NCBI GenBank assembly: GCA_965215225.1
Contig: OZ244039.1
Span: 1,736,001-1,800,000 of the forward strand
From: G965215225 sp965215225
Lineage (GTDB): Bacteria > Pseudomonadota > Gammaproteobacteria > CBDBNL01 > JAAOII01
Direction: 5' to 3'
Length of the DNA: 64,000 bases
The notes beneath the pieces were generated by a model, which worked only from the letters and a program-made list of their open reading frames with translations, did not search any database and had not been told where the DNA came from. Shown piece after piece: positions 15,714 through 24,566 of the stretch. A program made the translations under genes and the position numbers. Position 1 is the first letter of the stretch. The number at the start of each line of letters is the position of its first letter.

Positions 15714-18569
15714 TCACTGACTAAATGCCATATCCAAAAGCCGCAGCTGTTCTCTTTGGTGCAAAGCAAGGTAACCAGTTGCAGGTGCTGCCGAAGCTGG
15801 TCGGCCGGCAAAGGACAGATTAACATTGACAGAACAGTTGCGAGCGGCTATTTCAAGATGGTGTTTGCTACTATACCAAGCGCCCTGATTCATAGGTTCT
15901 TCTTGACACCAGACTAGTTTTTCTAACGAAGGATATTTCTTCAATCTCTCGGCCAGCTCAGCATGAGGAAAAGGGTAGAGCTGTTCAAGGCGAATGATGG
16001 CGGTATCCCAAAGGGATTCATCCTTGCGCTTTTCCTCAAGTTCATAAAAGACCTTGCCACTGCATAGGATGACTCGCTTAACTTCTCTAGGCTTGATGCG
16101 ATGAGACGCCTCTCCTATGACCGGTTTGAACCCCCCCTTAGATAGTCTGGCTAAAGGAGACGAGGCTTCTTTTTTGCGCAACAGGCTCTTAGGCATCATC
16201 ACCACCAATGGCATTCTTAGTGGGCGGACTACCTGACGGCGCAACATATGAAAAACCTGAGCTGCGGTAGATGGTATGCATACCTGCATATTACTACCTG
16301 CGCAAAGTTGAAGAAATCGTTCCAACCTTGCTGAAGAATGTTCCGGCCCCTGCCCCTCATAGCCATGGGGCAAGAATAGGACCAAACCACAAAGCCGCTG
16401 CCACTTGGTCTCGCCACTGGAGAGAAACTGGTCTATTACTACTTGAGCGCCATTGGCAAAATCGCCGAACTGTGCCTCCCATATTGCTAGGGTATTAGGG
16501 CTGGTGGTAGCATAACCATATTCAAACGCCAAAACCGCCTCCTCAGATAAGAAAGAATCGAACACCTGCACCAGCGGCTGGTCAGCAAAGAAGTTCTTTA
16601 CATGATAATAGCCTTCCCCGGTCTTTTGGTCATGAATGACTGCATGACGATGTGAGAAGGTGCCGCGCCGCGAGTCCTGTCCGCTCATCCTCACCATAAA
16701 TCCTTCATAGGTAAGAGAGCCATAGGCCAGTAGTTCGGCATAACCCCAATCAACTGGCTTGTTGCCCAAGCGCATCTGTTTGCGATCTTCTAGTAGTTTC
16801 CTAACCTGACGATGAGGAGTAAAGTCAGCGGGAACCTCCTCAAGTTGCTTGCCTATCTTGGCGAGCGTCTCCTTATTCACCCCAGTTGGATAACGGCTCT
16901 TCCACTTATGATTCAAATAAGGAGTCCAATCAACATAGAGCCTAGTGTTTGGTTTCTCTACCAGACTGCGCGAAACATGGTCTCCTTTATATAGATGGTC
17001 GCGATATTCCTCCTTCATCTCGGTGAAGGCCTGCTCGGTTATTATGTCTTCTCCTATCAGCTTCTTTCCATAGATATCGCAAGGACTAGACAGCCTATTA
17101 ATCTGCTGATACATCACAGGCTGAGTGATAGAAGGCTCATCCGCCTCATTATGCCCATGCTTTCTATAACAAACCATATCCACCACCACATCGGAGTTAA
17201 ACTTCATCCTATACTCCAATGCAAGCTCGGTGGCGTAAATCAGCGCCTCTGGATCATTGCCATTGACATGAAGAATAGGCGCCTCAATAATCTTAGCAAC
17301 ATCAGTAGCATAAAAAGTAGAACGAGCATCGCCAGTTTTGCTAACCGTAAAACCTATCTGATTGTTTAAGATGATATGAACAGTTCCCCCAGTCTTATAG
17401 CCGCGCAACTGAGACATCTGTAAGGTCTCCATCACTACCCCTTGACCAGAAAAGGCCGCATCACCATGAATGATAACTGGTAAGACCTCAACCCCTCTTC
17501 TATCGCCTCGCCGATCCTGCCGCGCGCGCACCGAACCTTCCACTACTGGCCCTACTATTTCCAAATGAGATGGGTTAAAGGACAAAGCCAGGTGCACCTC
17601 CCCGCCATCAGTTCTAACATTGGAAGAGAACCCCTGGTGGTATTTAACATCGCCACCGAAGTTCTCGTCATCAAAACTGAACTTGCCTTCAAATTCTTCA
17701 AATAACAATGCTGGGTTCTTCCCCAATATATTTACCAACATATTCAACCGCCCCCGATGCGCCATTCCTATGACCATTTCCTTAATACCCACCAACCCGC
17801 TCGCTTGGACTAGGCTATCCATCATAGGTATGAGCGCCTCCCCACCCTCGAGACCAAAGCGCTTGGTGCCTGGGTACTTTGTTGCCAGTGAATGTTCGAA
17901 TCCCTCGGCTGCCACCAATCTCTCTAGGATGCGTAATTTTCTGTCCTTATTAAAGTTGTAATTCCCTTGAGCGCTTTCAATTTTCTCTTGAAACCACCGC
18001 TTCTTACCCGTCTCACTAAGATACATAAACTCAGCGCCTATAGAACCGCAATAGGTTTTCTTCAGCCTTCTCAACAGGTCTTCGATACTCAGAACAGAGC
18101 TGCCAAAGAAGGTCTTGGAGACATCATAGACCGAAGCCGAATCCTTAAGAGCCAGCCCATGCTCAACCTGCTCTAAGTCCTTACCGTCATTAATGCTTCT
18201 ATACTCTAAGGGATTGACATTGGCTTTTTTGTGACCATAGGTGCGATAAGCATTAATAAGCGCATTGACTCTCTCTTGATGAAATCCTGGCTGTTCATCC
18301 AGGACCTCAGCCAAACCATTGTCATTGCCTCCATTACGCAGCAGATCCTGAATATCTTTTTCTACCTCTGGGTAGGAAATCTCTTGCCCATGCCCAAGTC
18401 GGTCAAAATAGGCTTGCCAGGACTGCTGCAGTTTCGCCCGCTGGTTAATATAATCGCCATAGATAGTTTCCATATAGCCTATATTACCGGCAGCGAGATG
18501 AGAGCTGGTGTAGTCTAAATGCTCCTCTTCTTTCTGCTTCTCCGTTCTACTCCCCTCTTTCTTGGTCAT
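15714..18569 (-). CDS. sucA: 2-oxoglutarate dehydrogenase E1 component
   Basis: Thiamine-diphosphate-dependent decarboxylase of the 2-oxoglutarate dehydrogenase complex, 951 residues, close to the usual ~930. The N-terminal region with GNIGYMETIYGDYI matches the family's E2-binding start. HRGRLNMLVNILG, GDVKYHQGFSS, the ThDP-site GDAAFSGQGVVMETLQM ... NNQIGFT and the C-terminal EAQFGDFANGAQ are all present. It lies downstream of sdhB and the BamE-like gene and upstream of sucB in the operon. The Shine-Dalgarno sequence before the ATG at 18569 is weak. Confidence 0.96.
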   Translation of the reverse strand: MTKKEGSRTEKQKEEEHLDYTSSHLAAGNIGYMETIYGDYINQRAKLQQSWQAYFDRLGHGQEISYPEVEKDIQDLLRNGGNDNGLAEVLDEQPGFHQERVNALINAYRTYGHKKANVNPLEYRSINDGKDLEQVEHGLALKDSASVYDVSKTFFGSSVLSIEDLLRRLKKTYCGSIGAEFMYLSETGKKRWFQEKIESAQGNYNFNKDRKLRILERLVAAEGFEHSLATKYPGTKRFGLEGGEALIPMMDSLVQASGLVGIKEMVIGMAHRGRLNMLVNILGKNPALLFEEFEGKFSFDDENFGGDVKYHQGFSSNVRTDGGEVHLALSFNPSHLEIVGPVVEGSVRARQDRRGDRRGVEVLPVIIHGDAAFSGQGVVMETLQMSQLRGYKTGGTVHIILNNQIGFTVSKTGDARSTFYATDVAKIIEAPILHVNGNDPEALIYATELALEYRMKFNSDVVVDMVCYRKHGHNEADEPSITQPVMYQQINRLSSPCDIYGKKLIGEDIITEQAFTEMKEEYRDHLYKGDHVSRSLVEKPNTRLYVDWTPYLNHKWKSRYPTGVNKETLAKIGKQLEEVPADFTPHRQVRKLLEDRKQMRLGNKPVDWGYAELLAYGSLTYEGFMVRMSGQDSRRGTFSHRHAVIHDQKTGEGYYHVKNFFADQPLVQVFDSFLSEEAVLAFEYGYATTSPNTLAIWEAQFGDFANGAQVVIDQFLSSGETKWQRLCGLVLFLPHGYEGQGPEHSSARLERFLQLCAGSNMQVCIPSTAAQVFHMLRRQVVRPLRMPLVVMMPKSLLRKKEASSPLARLSKGGFKPVIGEASHRIKPREVKRVILCSGKVFYELEEKRKDESLWDTAIIRLEQLYPFPHAELAERLKKYPSLEKLVWCQEEPMNQGAWYSSKHHLEIAARNCSVNVNLSFAGRPASAAPATGYLALHQREQLRLLDMAFSQ

Positions 18570-18574
18570 AAGAA

Positions 18575-18871
18575 TTAATGATAATAGATATATTCACTTC
18601 GCGATGCAACTAGATTATCCACTATGGTGACTACAAAGGTATGATCCTTTATAACAGTAGAATAAGACCATATTAATTTGGTTCCTCCTATATATGGCTC
18701 CTCAACATAGGGCACTCCCAGTAAATCAATCAGTTGTTGTTGTGTCATACCCACCTCAACCTCACTTGTTCGTTCAACTGGAAAGAAGGTGCCGCTGGTA
18801 TGAGTCTCAGTAGTAGCACAAGCGACCAGAAGCCCGCTCAACACCAGGGCTGCCAATATCCTAGCTGCCAT
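18575..18871 (-). CDS. Small BamE/SmpA-like outer-membrane lipoprotein
   Basis: A 98-residue lipoprotein with signal peptide and lipobox LLVAC (Cys18). The mature part carries the SmpA/OmlA (BamE) core: VEVGMTQQQLIDLLGVPY, followed by a strand-rich end (LIWSYSTVIKDHTFVV). BamE is part of the outer-membrane beta-barrel assembly machine, but other small lipoproteins share this fold, so the exact role is open. It overlaps the 3' end of sdhB by 11 bases and ends 5 bases before sucA, an unusual passenger in the TCA operon. Confidence 0.75.
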   Translation of the reverse strand: MAARILAALVLSGLLVACATTETHTSGTFFPVERTSEVEVGMTQQQLIDLLGVPYVEEPYIGGTKLIWSYSTVIKDHTFVVTIVDNLVASRSEYIYYH

Positions 18872-19571
18872 TTTGCAACATCATCTTACGAATATTTCCT
18901 ATTGCCTTAGTTGGGTTGAGTTCCTTAGGACAGACGCTGACACAATTCATAATACCGCGACAGCGAAAAACACTATAAGGATCTGTGAGCTCCTTTAATC
19001 TGTCTTGGGTAGCTCTGTCGCGACTGTCAGCAAGAAATCTATAGGCTTGAAGCAAACCAGCTGGACCAACAAACTTATCTGGATTCCACCAAAATGACGG
19101 GCAGGAGGTAGAACAACAGGCACAGAGGATACACTCATAGAGACCGTCCAGCTTGGCTCGTTCTTCTGGTGATTGCAATCGCTCCATTCCCTCGGTGGGC
19201 TCATCATTGATGAGATAGGGTTTCACCTTCTCATACTGACGATAGAAAGGTTCCATATCTACCACCAGATCTCTCACCACCGGCAAGCCAGGCAATGGTC
19301 GGAGAATGAGTTTATTCCTTCTCACTACTCTTGATAAAGGAGTCACACAGGCAAGGGCATTGGTGCCATTGATATTCATACCATCGGAACCACACACTCC
19401 CTCACGACAAGAACGCCGAAAGGCTAGGGAAGGTATTTTATGTTCCTTAATAAGATGAAGAACATCCAATACCATAAGGTCCTTACCAGCTGGGATCTCC
19501 ACCTGAATCTTATCCATATAAGGCTTAGCATCCTTCTCTGGATCATAACGATAAACTTCTACTTTTAGCAT
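18861..19571 (-). CDS. sdhB: Succinate dehydrogenase iron-sulfur subunit
   Basis: A 236-residue subunit that carries electrons from SdhA to quinone. The [2Fe-2S] ligands lie in CREGVCGSDGMNING and the following C, the [4Fe-4S] in CILCACCSTSCP and the last cluster in CRGIMNCVSVCPKELNP. Length and spacing match the E. coli enzyme. The gene follows sdhA after three bases. Confidence 0.97.
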   Translation of the reverse strand: MLKVEVYRYDPEKDAKPYMDKIQVEIPAGKDLMVLDVLHLIKEHKIPSLAFRRSCREGVCGSDGMNINGTNALACVTPLSRVVRRNKLILRPLPGLPVVRDLVVDMEPFYRQYEKVKPYLINDEPTEGMERLQSPEERAKLDGLYECILCACCSTSCPSFWWNPDKFVGPAGLLQAYRFLADSRDRATQDRLKELTDPYSVFRCRGIMNCVSVCPKELNPTKAIGNIRKMMLQNGS

Positions 19572-19574
19572 AAT

Positions 19575-21344
19575 TCAATAGGTCCTTGCTTGAGGCTCAA
19601 AGGTTTTCATAGTTCGGGGTTTCATATTTACCTCTCTTTTCATTAGTTCATTCGCATCCTTATAGTATATAGAATGAACCAGCCAATTTATATCATCTCT
19701 TTGAGGAAAATCCTCCCGCGCATGAGCGCCGCGACTCTCTGTTCTCTGATAAGCAGCCTGAGCAGTTGCATAAGCCACCTCAAAGAGATTATCTAGTTCA
19801 AGGGCTTCGACCCGAGCGGTGTTGAAGACCCGACTCTTGTCCGCCAATAGACACTTTTCAAGCCGCTCCTTCACCTCTTCAAGTTTCTTTATCCCTTCTG
19901 CCATCACATCACCTCGGCGAAAAACACCGAAATGCTTCTGCATCACCTCTTGCATATCGGCATGAACAGCCGCAGGTGACTCGCCACTAAGCGATTCTTC
20001 CCAGCGATTAAAGCGCTTACAGGCTCTGTTCAGATCCTCTTCAGTTGGTTCAGCCAGCTCGTCTCCCGCTTTCAGTGCTTGTTCAACAAACAGCCCAGTG
20101 GCGCGACCAAAGACTATGAGATCCAACAAAGAATTGCCCCCCAAGCGATTGGCGCCATGAACCGAAACACAAGCGCTCTCTCCTACCGCATAGAGACCAG
20201 GGACCACTTCATTAGGTTCTGCTGTAGTAGGCTGTAATGCTTGCCCATGAATATTGGTGGGGATCCCACCCATCATATAGTGGCAGGTAGGCACCACTGG
20301 AATAGGCTGCTCAGCCGGATTCACATGGGCGAAGGTCTTAGCCAACTCTACTATGCCAGGCAATCTGCTGTGTAAAGTCTCCTCACCAAGATGGTCCAAC
20401 TTCAACAGAACATGGTCTTTCTTATCGCCTATTCCCCGCCCTTCCATTATCTCCAGCATCATAGAACGAGAGACCACATCGCGACTTGCCAAATCCTTGG
20501 CATTGGGAGCATAGCGCTCCATAAACCTCTCCCCCTCACTATTGAGTAAATAACCGCCCTCGCCGCGACAGCCTTCAGTAACCAGAACACCCGCACCATA
20601 GATACCGGTCGGATGAAACTGCCACATCTCTATATCCTGTAAAGGAAAGCCAGCTCTAAGCGCCATGCCCAAGCCATCACCGGTATTGATATGAGCATTA
20701 GTAGTGGATTGGTATATACGACCAGCTCCACCAGTTGCAAGTATGACGGCGCGAGCGCGCACAAAAACCAACTGCCCCGTCTCAAGCACCAGAGCCACGA
20801 CCCCCACTACTTGCCTATCATGATTTAGCACCAGATCCACCGCGAACCACTCGTTCAGAAAATTCGTTCCATGTTTGATGTTGTTCTGAAACAGGGTATG
20901 TAATAGAGCATGGCCAGTTCTATCGGCGGCGGCGCAGGTGCGAGCCGCTTGTCCCCCTTTGCCAAAATCTTTGGATTGACCGCCAAAAGGCCGCTGATAG
21001 ATGCGGCCACTCTCAGTGCGCGAGAAAGGCAGTCCCATATGCTCCATCTCAAACACTGAACGAGGACCCTCACTACATAGATACTCTATGGCATCCTGGT
21101 CGCCGATATAGTCCGCCCCTTTCACCGTATCAAACATATGCCAGCGCCAATCATCATCCGGATCATCACTAGCAATAGCGCAAGTAATGCCTCCCTGAGC
21201 CGAAACCGTATGGGAGCGAGTAGGATATACCTTGCTGATGACCGCAGTATTGAGACCCGAACGAGCCAGCTGCAATGAGGCGCGCAGACCAGAACCGCCT
21301 CCACCTATTATCACCGCGTCAAAATTTTCTTTATGAATAGCCAT
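19575..21344 (-). CDS. sdhA: Succinate dehydrogenase flavoprotein subunit
   Basis: Catalytic subunit of succinate dehydrogenase, 589 residues with covalently bound FAD. The dinucleotide site is AVIIGGGGSGLRASLQLA, the FAD-attachment region is SHTVSAQGG, and the substrate-site motifs HPTGIYG and RGEGGYLL are seen. The frame is open to 21428, but the ATG at 21344 overlaps the sdhD stop as TAATG and gives the family start MAIHKENFDAVIIGG, so it is preferred. It is translated coupled to sdhD. Confidence 0.96.
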   Translation of the reverse strand: MAIHKENFDAVIIGGGGSGLRASLQLARSGLNTAVISKVYPTRSHTVSAQGGITCAIASDDPDDDWRWHMFDTVKGADYIGDQDAIEYLCSEGPRSVFEMEHMGLPFSRTESGRIYQRPFGGQSKDFGKGGQAARTCAAADRTGHALLHTLFQNNIKHGTNFLNEWFAVDLVLNHDRQVVGVVALVLETGQLVFVRARAVILATGGAGRIYQSTTNAHINTGDGLGMALRAGFPLQDIEMWQFHPTGIYGAGVLVTEGCRGEGGYLLNSEGERFMERYAPNAKDLASRDVVSRSMMLEIMEGRGIGDKKDHVLLKLDHLGEETLHSRLPGIVELAKTFAHVNPAEQPIPVVPTCHYMMGGIPTNIHGQALQPTTAEPNEVVPGLYAVGESACVSVHGANRLGGNSLLDLIVFGRATGLFVEQALKAGDELAEPTEEDLNRACKRFNRWEESLSGESPAAVHADMQEVMQKHFGVFRRGDVMAEGIKKLEEVKERLEKCLLADKSRVFNTARVEALELDNLFEVAYATAQAAYQRTESRGAHAREDFPQRDDINWLVHSIYYKDANELMKREVNMKPRTMKTFEPQARTY

Positions 21345-21667
21345 TAGAGTCGCCAAATTGGATAGGACCAAGCAATAAGAGACAACAACATTACAATAAC
21401 CAATCCTTGCAATAGTAATCTTAGCCACGACAGCTTAACATAATCGGTAAAGACCGTCCATAGACCGACCCAGGCATGGATGCTAAGCGCCAAAACTGTC
21501 AAAAAAGAAAATAGCTTCACAAGGTTATTATCAAAGAATTCGCTCCAAACAGAATAAGAAATCGATGGATTGAGGGCAAAGAAAACCACCATTATCAAAG
21601 AATAGACCAGCAGCACTATGGCAGAAAAGCGCTGCAACATCCAATCTCTCAGTCCAGTCCTATCCAT
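21344..21667 (-). CDS. sdhD: Succinate dehydrogenase membrane anchor subunit SdhD
   Basis: A 107-residue protein with three hydrophobic segments (MLQRFSAIVLLVYSLIMV, LVKLFSFLTVLALSIHAW, LLLQGLVIVMLLSLIAW). His in LSIHAWVGLW and Tyr in FTDYVK match the heme-b and quinone-site residues of the family. It follows sdhC with no gap and overlaps sdhA by one base. Confidence 0.92.
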   Translation of the reverse strand: MDRTGLRDWMLQRFSAIVLLVYSLIMVVFFALNPSISYSVWSEFFDNNLVKLFSFLTVLALSIHAWVGLWTVFTDYVKLSWLRLLLQGLVIVMLLSLIAWSYPIWRL

Positions 21668-22051
21668 TTAGATTAAATAGAAAAACAATCCAGCCGAGCC
21701 CAGCAGGCTGAGCCCCAATAGGACCCAAGCAAGAGAACTACCAGCTGGCAGTCCCTCACCCACACCCAAATCCATTAGCAAATGTCTGATACCAGCAAGC
21801 ATATGGTAAAGAAAGCAACTTAAATAAAGCCATAGAGATATCCGAATGGGCAGGTCTTGTATCAGGGTGACAATGAAAGCAAAGGAACCCGAATCTCTTA
21901 ATGACAGCTGCCATGCCCAAATAATCAGAGGCAAGCCAAGAAAAAGCACCACCCCTGTGATACGATGGATAATGGAAACTATAGCAGTAACCGGAAAATG
22001 AAAGGCAAACAAATTGACATTTGCCGTCCCCTTGGCATTATGGCGTGGCAT
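21668..22051 (-). CDS. sdhC: Succinate dehydrogenase cytochrome b556 subunit SdhC
   Basis: A 127-residue, three-helix membrane subunit that helps bind heme b and quinone. The family signature SIIHRITGVVLFLG and the heme-ligand helix LYHMLAGIRHLLMDLG are clear. First gene of the sdhCDAB-sucAB operon. gltA, often just upstream, is not present here. Confidence 0.94.
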   Translation of the reverse strand: MPRHNAKGTANVNLFAFHFPVTAIVSIIHRITGVVLFLGLPLIIWAWQLSLRDSGSFAFIVTLIQDLPIRISLWLYLSCFLYHMLAGIRHLLMDLGVGEGLPAGSSLAWVLLGLSLLGSAGLFFYLI

Positions 22052-22080
22052 GGTCAGACTAGATAAAAGAACATCTTGGT

Positions 22081-22109
22081 ATTATACCTAAAAACTAGGA
22101 TCCATAGAA
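22081..22109 (-). promoter_or_regulatory. Promoter of the sdh-suc operon
   Basis: On the minus strand TTCTAT (22109-22104) is separated by 17 bases from a perfect TATAAT (22086-22081), about 30 bases before the sdhC ATG. The -10 sits in the short palindrome GGTATAATACC. The same TTCTAT-17-TATAAT pair occurs upstream of two lipoprotein genes in this window. Confidence 0.6.
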
Positions 22110-22198
22110 AAAAATCATAACCTTATTTTTGGGCTAAATAGGGTAAAACACAAGCATAGTTAAGCAAATTAGTGAATTTTTACTCACTTTTTCTCATT

Positions 22199-23572
22199 CT
22201 AGCCTTGCAAACGAGCAATAAGAGGAGTCAAGACCCTATGGGCAGCCCCATTTGACATTAGCACCAGGGTATCTCCCTCTTTTGCCTTATCACCAAGATA
22301 ATCAACCAGATCTTTCGCTTGATTAAATAACTGACTGTCCTTGCCTTTCAACTGACGAATGGCTGAAACAGATTTGGCAGGGTTGGATAGAAACCATAAA
22401 ACCTCATCTGCTTGATTGGCTGCTTCAATCAGGTCGCCATGTGTCCCCATCCTCATGCTGTGAGAAGCCAAATCCACTATAGCGCGCAGTTTCCCTTTTC
22501 TCTTGTATTCGGCAAGAGTAGTTATAGTAGCCTTAATAGAGGTAGGATGGTGGGCAAAATCACTAATGACCTCAATGCCATTAAACACACCCAGAGTCTG
22601 CAGCCTTCTTGCCACGCCGCTGAACTCAGCTGCCGCCAGTTTAATATTGGCTGGCGAGACTCCAATAGCATAGGCGGTAGCAGCTGCCGCCAAAAGATTA
22701 GTGGCATTATGCCTTCCCTTGAGCTGCCAGCTAATTTCTAGGTTCGAATCAGGTAGATGGATAGTAATTTTTTCTCTGCCCTCCTCCATCAGGTCCCTAC
22801 TACAGAGAATCTCTCCTTGAGAATAGCCAGAAGAAGCCTCACCCTTATTTAGCATGACCAGTCTATGCTTGGTTGCCAAACAATCCATATCAATAACCTT
22901 CTCTAGCGAACTATTGGCAGAGATGAAAAAGACATCCCCTTTGGCTGGCACTGTCCGAAGCAGATGGCAAAATTGCTTCTCAACCGCCGCCAGATCCTCA
23001 TAGATATCAGCGTGATCATATTCAAGGCTGGTAAGTATCAAGCAGTTAGGACGATAGTGAATGAATTTAGCGCGCTTATCGAAGAAGGCAGAGTCATATT
23101 CATCGGCTTCAAGGACAAATTCGTCGCCTTTTCCTAAGTCGGCTGGCAGAGCAAAATCGCGCCCAGCACCAGCAATAAGATAGCCCGGCTCACGCCCATC
23201 CATGATCAAGAGTTTTGTCAATAAAGCGGTCGTGGTAGTCTTGCCATGAGTTCCTGCTACAGCTAATACTCTCCTGCCCTTTAGGACATTTTCAGCAAGC
23301 CATTGAGGCGCGGATATATAAGGACGATCCTCATTCAATAGCTGCTCTATGATTGGCATCCCCCTTGTCATCACATTGCCGACTATATAGAGATCTGCAT
23401 CGGGCAATTCATCATAGCCATTCAGACACTGAATAGCTTGAGTGGCAAGTATCTCACTCATAGGAGGATAGCTATTGCTATCTGAGCCAGTCACCCTATG
23501 TCCTTGTTGGCGTGCCAACAAAGCAATACCAGTCATAAAGGTTCCGCCTATACCCAAGAGGTGAAGATGCAC
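22199..23572 (-). CDS. mpl: UDP-MurNAc:L-Ala-gamma-D-Glu-meso-DAP ligase
   Basis: Mur-ligase-family enzyme that reattaches recycled murein tripeptide to UDP-MurNAc. LHLLGIGGTFMTGIALLA, the ATP site AVAGTHGKTTTTALL, EADEYDSAFFDKR, LEYDHADIY and the late DFAHHPTSIKATI are characteristic of Mpl rather than MurC. The frame stays open to 23746, overlapping qor, but a GTG at 23572 gives the family start (M)HLHLLGIGG and a length of 457 residues, the same as E. coli Mpl. It starts 4 bases after the qor stop and is likely co-transcribed. Confidence 0.92.
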   Translation of the reverse strand: MHLHLLGIGGTFMTGIALLARQQGHRVTGSDSNSYPPMSEILATQAIQCLNGYDELPDADLYIVGNVMTRGMPIIEQLLNEDRPYISAPQWLAENVLKGRRVLAVAGTHGKTTTTALLTKLLIMDGREPGYLIAGAGRDFALPADLGKGDEFVLEADEYDSAFFDKRAKFIHYRPNCLILTSLEYDHADIYEDLAAVEKQFCHLLRTVPAKGDVFFISANSSLEKVIDMDCLATKHRLVMLNKGEASSGYSQGEILCSRDLMEEGREKITIHLPDSNLEISWQLKGRHNATNLLAAAATAYAIGVSPANIKLAAAEFSGVARRLQTLGVFNGIEVISDFAHHPTSIKATITTLAEYKRKGKLRAIVDLASHSMRMGTHGDLIEAANQADEVLWFLSNPAKSVSAIRQLKGKDSQLFNQAKDLVDYLGDKAKEGDTLVLMSNGAAHRVLTPLIARLQG

Positions 23573-23576
23573 GAAA

Positions 23577-24566
23577 CTAAGGAATGAGGATAGTAGATGC
23601 GGTAGTCTTTCTCGCTGCCAGATCCTTATGTGCCCTGGCAACCTGGGCAAGAGGATATTCTTGATGAATAGATATTTCCAGTCCGGCGCGGCAAGCAGCA
23701 AAAAGACGGGCAGCGCTCTCGCGCCTTTCGCCCTCACTAGCAGCATAGTGCATAAGGCTCGGGCGAGTCAAGAAGAGCGAACCCTTTTCCGCCAATAGAC
23801 TTGGGGCAACCGGAGGCACTGGCCCTGAAGCATTGCCATAGGAAACCATCATACCGCGCGGCCTTAAGGCATCTAAGGACGACATAAATGTATCCTTGCC
23901 AATAGAATCATAAACCACATCCACTCCTTTTCCTTTGGTCAATTCTCTGACTTGCTTTGCCAGGTCCCCTTCACCGTGAATGATTACCTCATCACAACCA
24001 TAGCTCCTAGCCAATTCAGCCTTTTCCTTTGTGCTAGCAGTTCCTATCACAAAGACCCCCAGTTGCTTTAACCATTGTAGCGCGATTAGACCCACCCCGC
24101 CAGCTATGGCGTGAAAGAGAACCAGATGGTCTCGCTTCACTCGAAAGGTTCGGTGGATAAGATATTCTGCTGTCATTCCCTTAAGCATCATAGCCGCCGC
24201 CTGCTTAGTGCTGATATGAGTTGGCAAGAGAATCAACTGCCCACTAGCTATATGCCTCCTCTGACTATAAGAGCCTAGTGATGTGCAATAGGCTACCCTA
24301 TCGCCTATATGAAAATCCCGAACCCTCTTGCCTACCTCCTCTACTATTCCAGCAGCCTCCATCCCCAAAACAGCCGGTAAATTAAGCGGATAAAGGCCGG
24401 TGCGATGATAGATGTCAATGAAATTAATTCCGACTGCCTCATGTCTGACGACAACTTCTTCTTCTCCTAGCTCAGCAGCTAAGGGCGCATATTCCCACCT
24501 CAAGCAAGACTCATCGCCAGTCTGATAAAGGAAAATCGCCTTGTTCGATTTGTTCGCCTTGTTCAT
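23577..24566 (-). CDS. qor: NADPH:quinone oxidoreductase (zeta-crystallin type)
   Basis: A 329-residue medium-chain dehydrogenase/reductase of the quinone oxidoreductase group, without zinc ligands. VGINFIDIYHRTGLYP, the VLGMEAAGIVEEVG segment and the nucleotide-binding FHAIAGGVGLIALQWLK are typical of Qor. The first ~10 codons (MNKANKSNKA) are a short repeat. About 100-150 bases of the 5' end are copied several times in the upstream spacer, fused to parB 3'-end fragments. Probably in one unit with mpl. Confidence 0.9.
   Translation of the reverse strand: MNKANKSNKAIFLYQTGDESCLRWEYAPLAAELGEEEVVVRHEAVGINFIDIYHRTGLYPLNLPAVLGMEAAGIVEEVGKRVRDFHIGDRVAYCTSLGSYSQRRHIASGQLILLPTHISTKQAAAMMLKGMTAEYLIHRTFRVKRDHLVLFHAIAGGVGLIALQWLKQLGVFVIGTASTKEKAELARSYGCDEVIIHGEGDLAKQVRELTKGKGVDVVYDSIGKDTFMSSLDALRPRGMMVSYGNASGPVPPVAPSLLAEKGSLFLTRPSLMHYAASEGERRESAARLFAACRAGLEISIHQEYPLAQVARAHKDLAARKTTASTILIP

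Noticed and set aside
15208..15724. Plus-strand frames of 135 and 148 codons opposite sucB and the sucA-sucB spacer
   Set aside because: Low-complexity Ile-Ser-Ala repeats produced by the 9-base satellite, antisense to an essential gene.
21345..21428. Extended N-terminus for sdhA
   Set aside because: The ATG at 21344 is coupled to the sdhD stop and matches family starts; the extra 28 residues overlap sdhD.
23573..23746. Extended N-terminus for mpl
   Set aside because: It would overlap qor by about 170 bases and add residues that are not part of the Mpl family; the GTG at 23572 gives the normal start and length.
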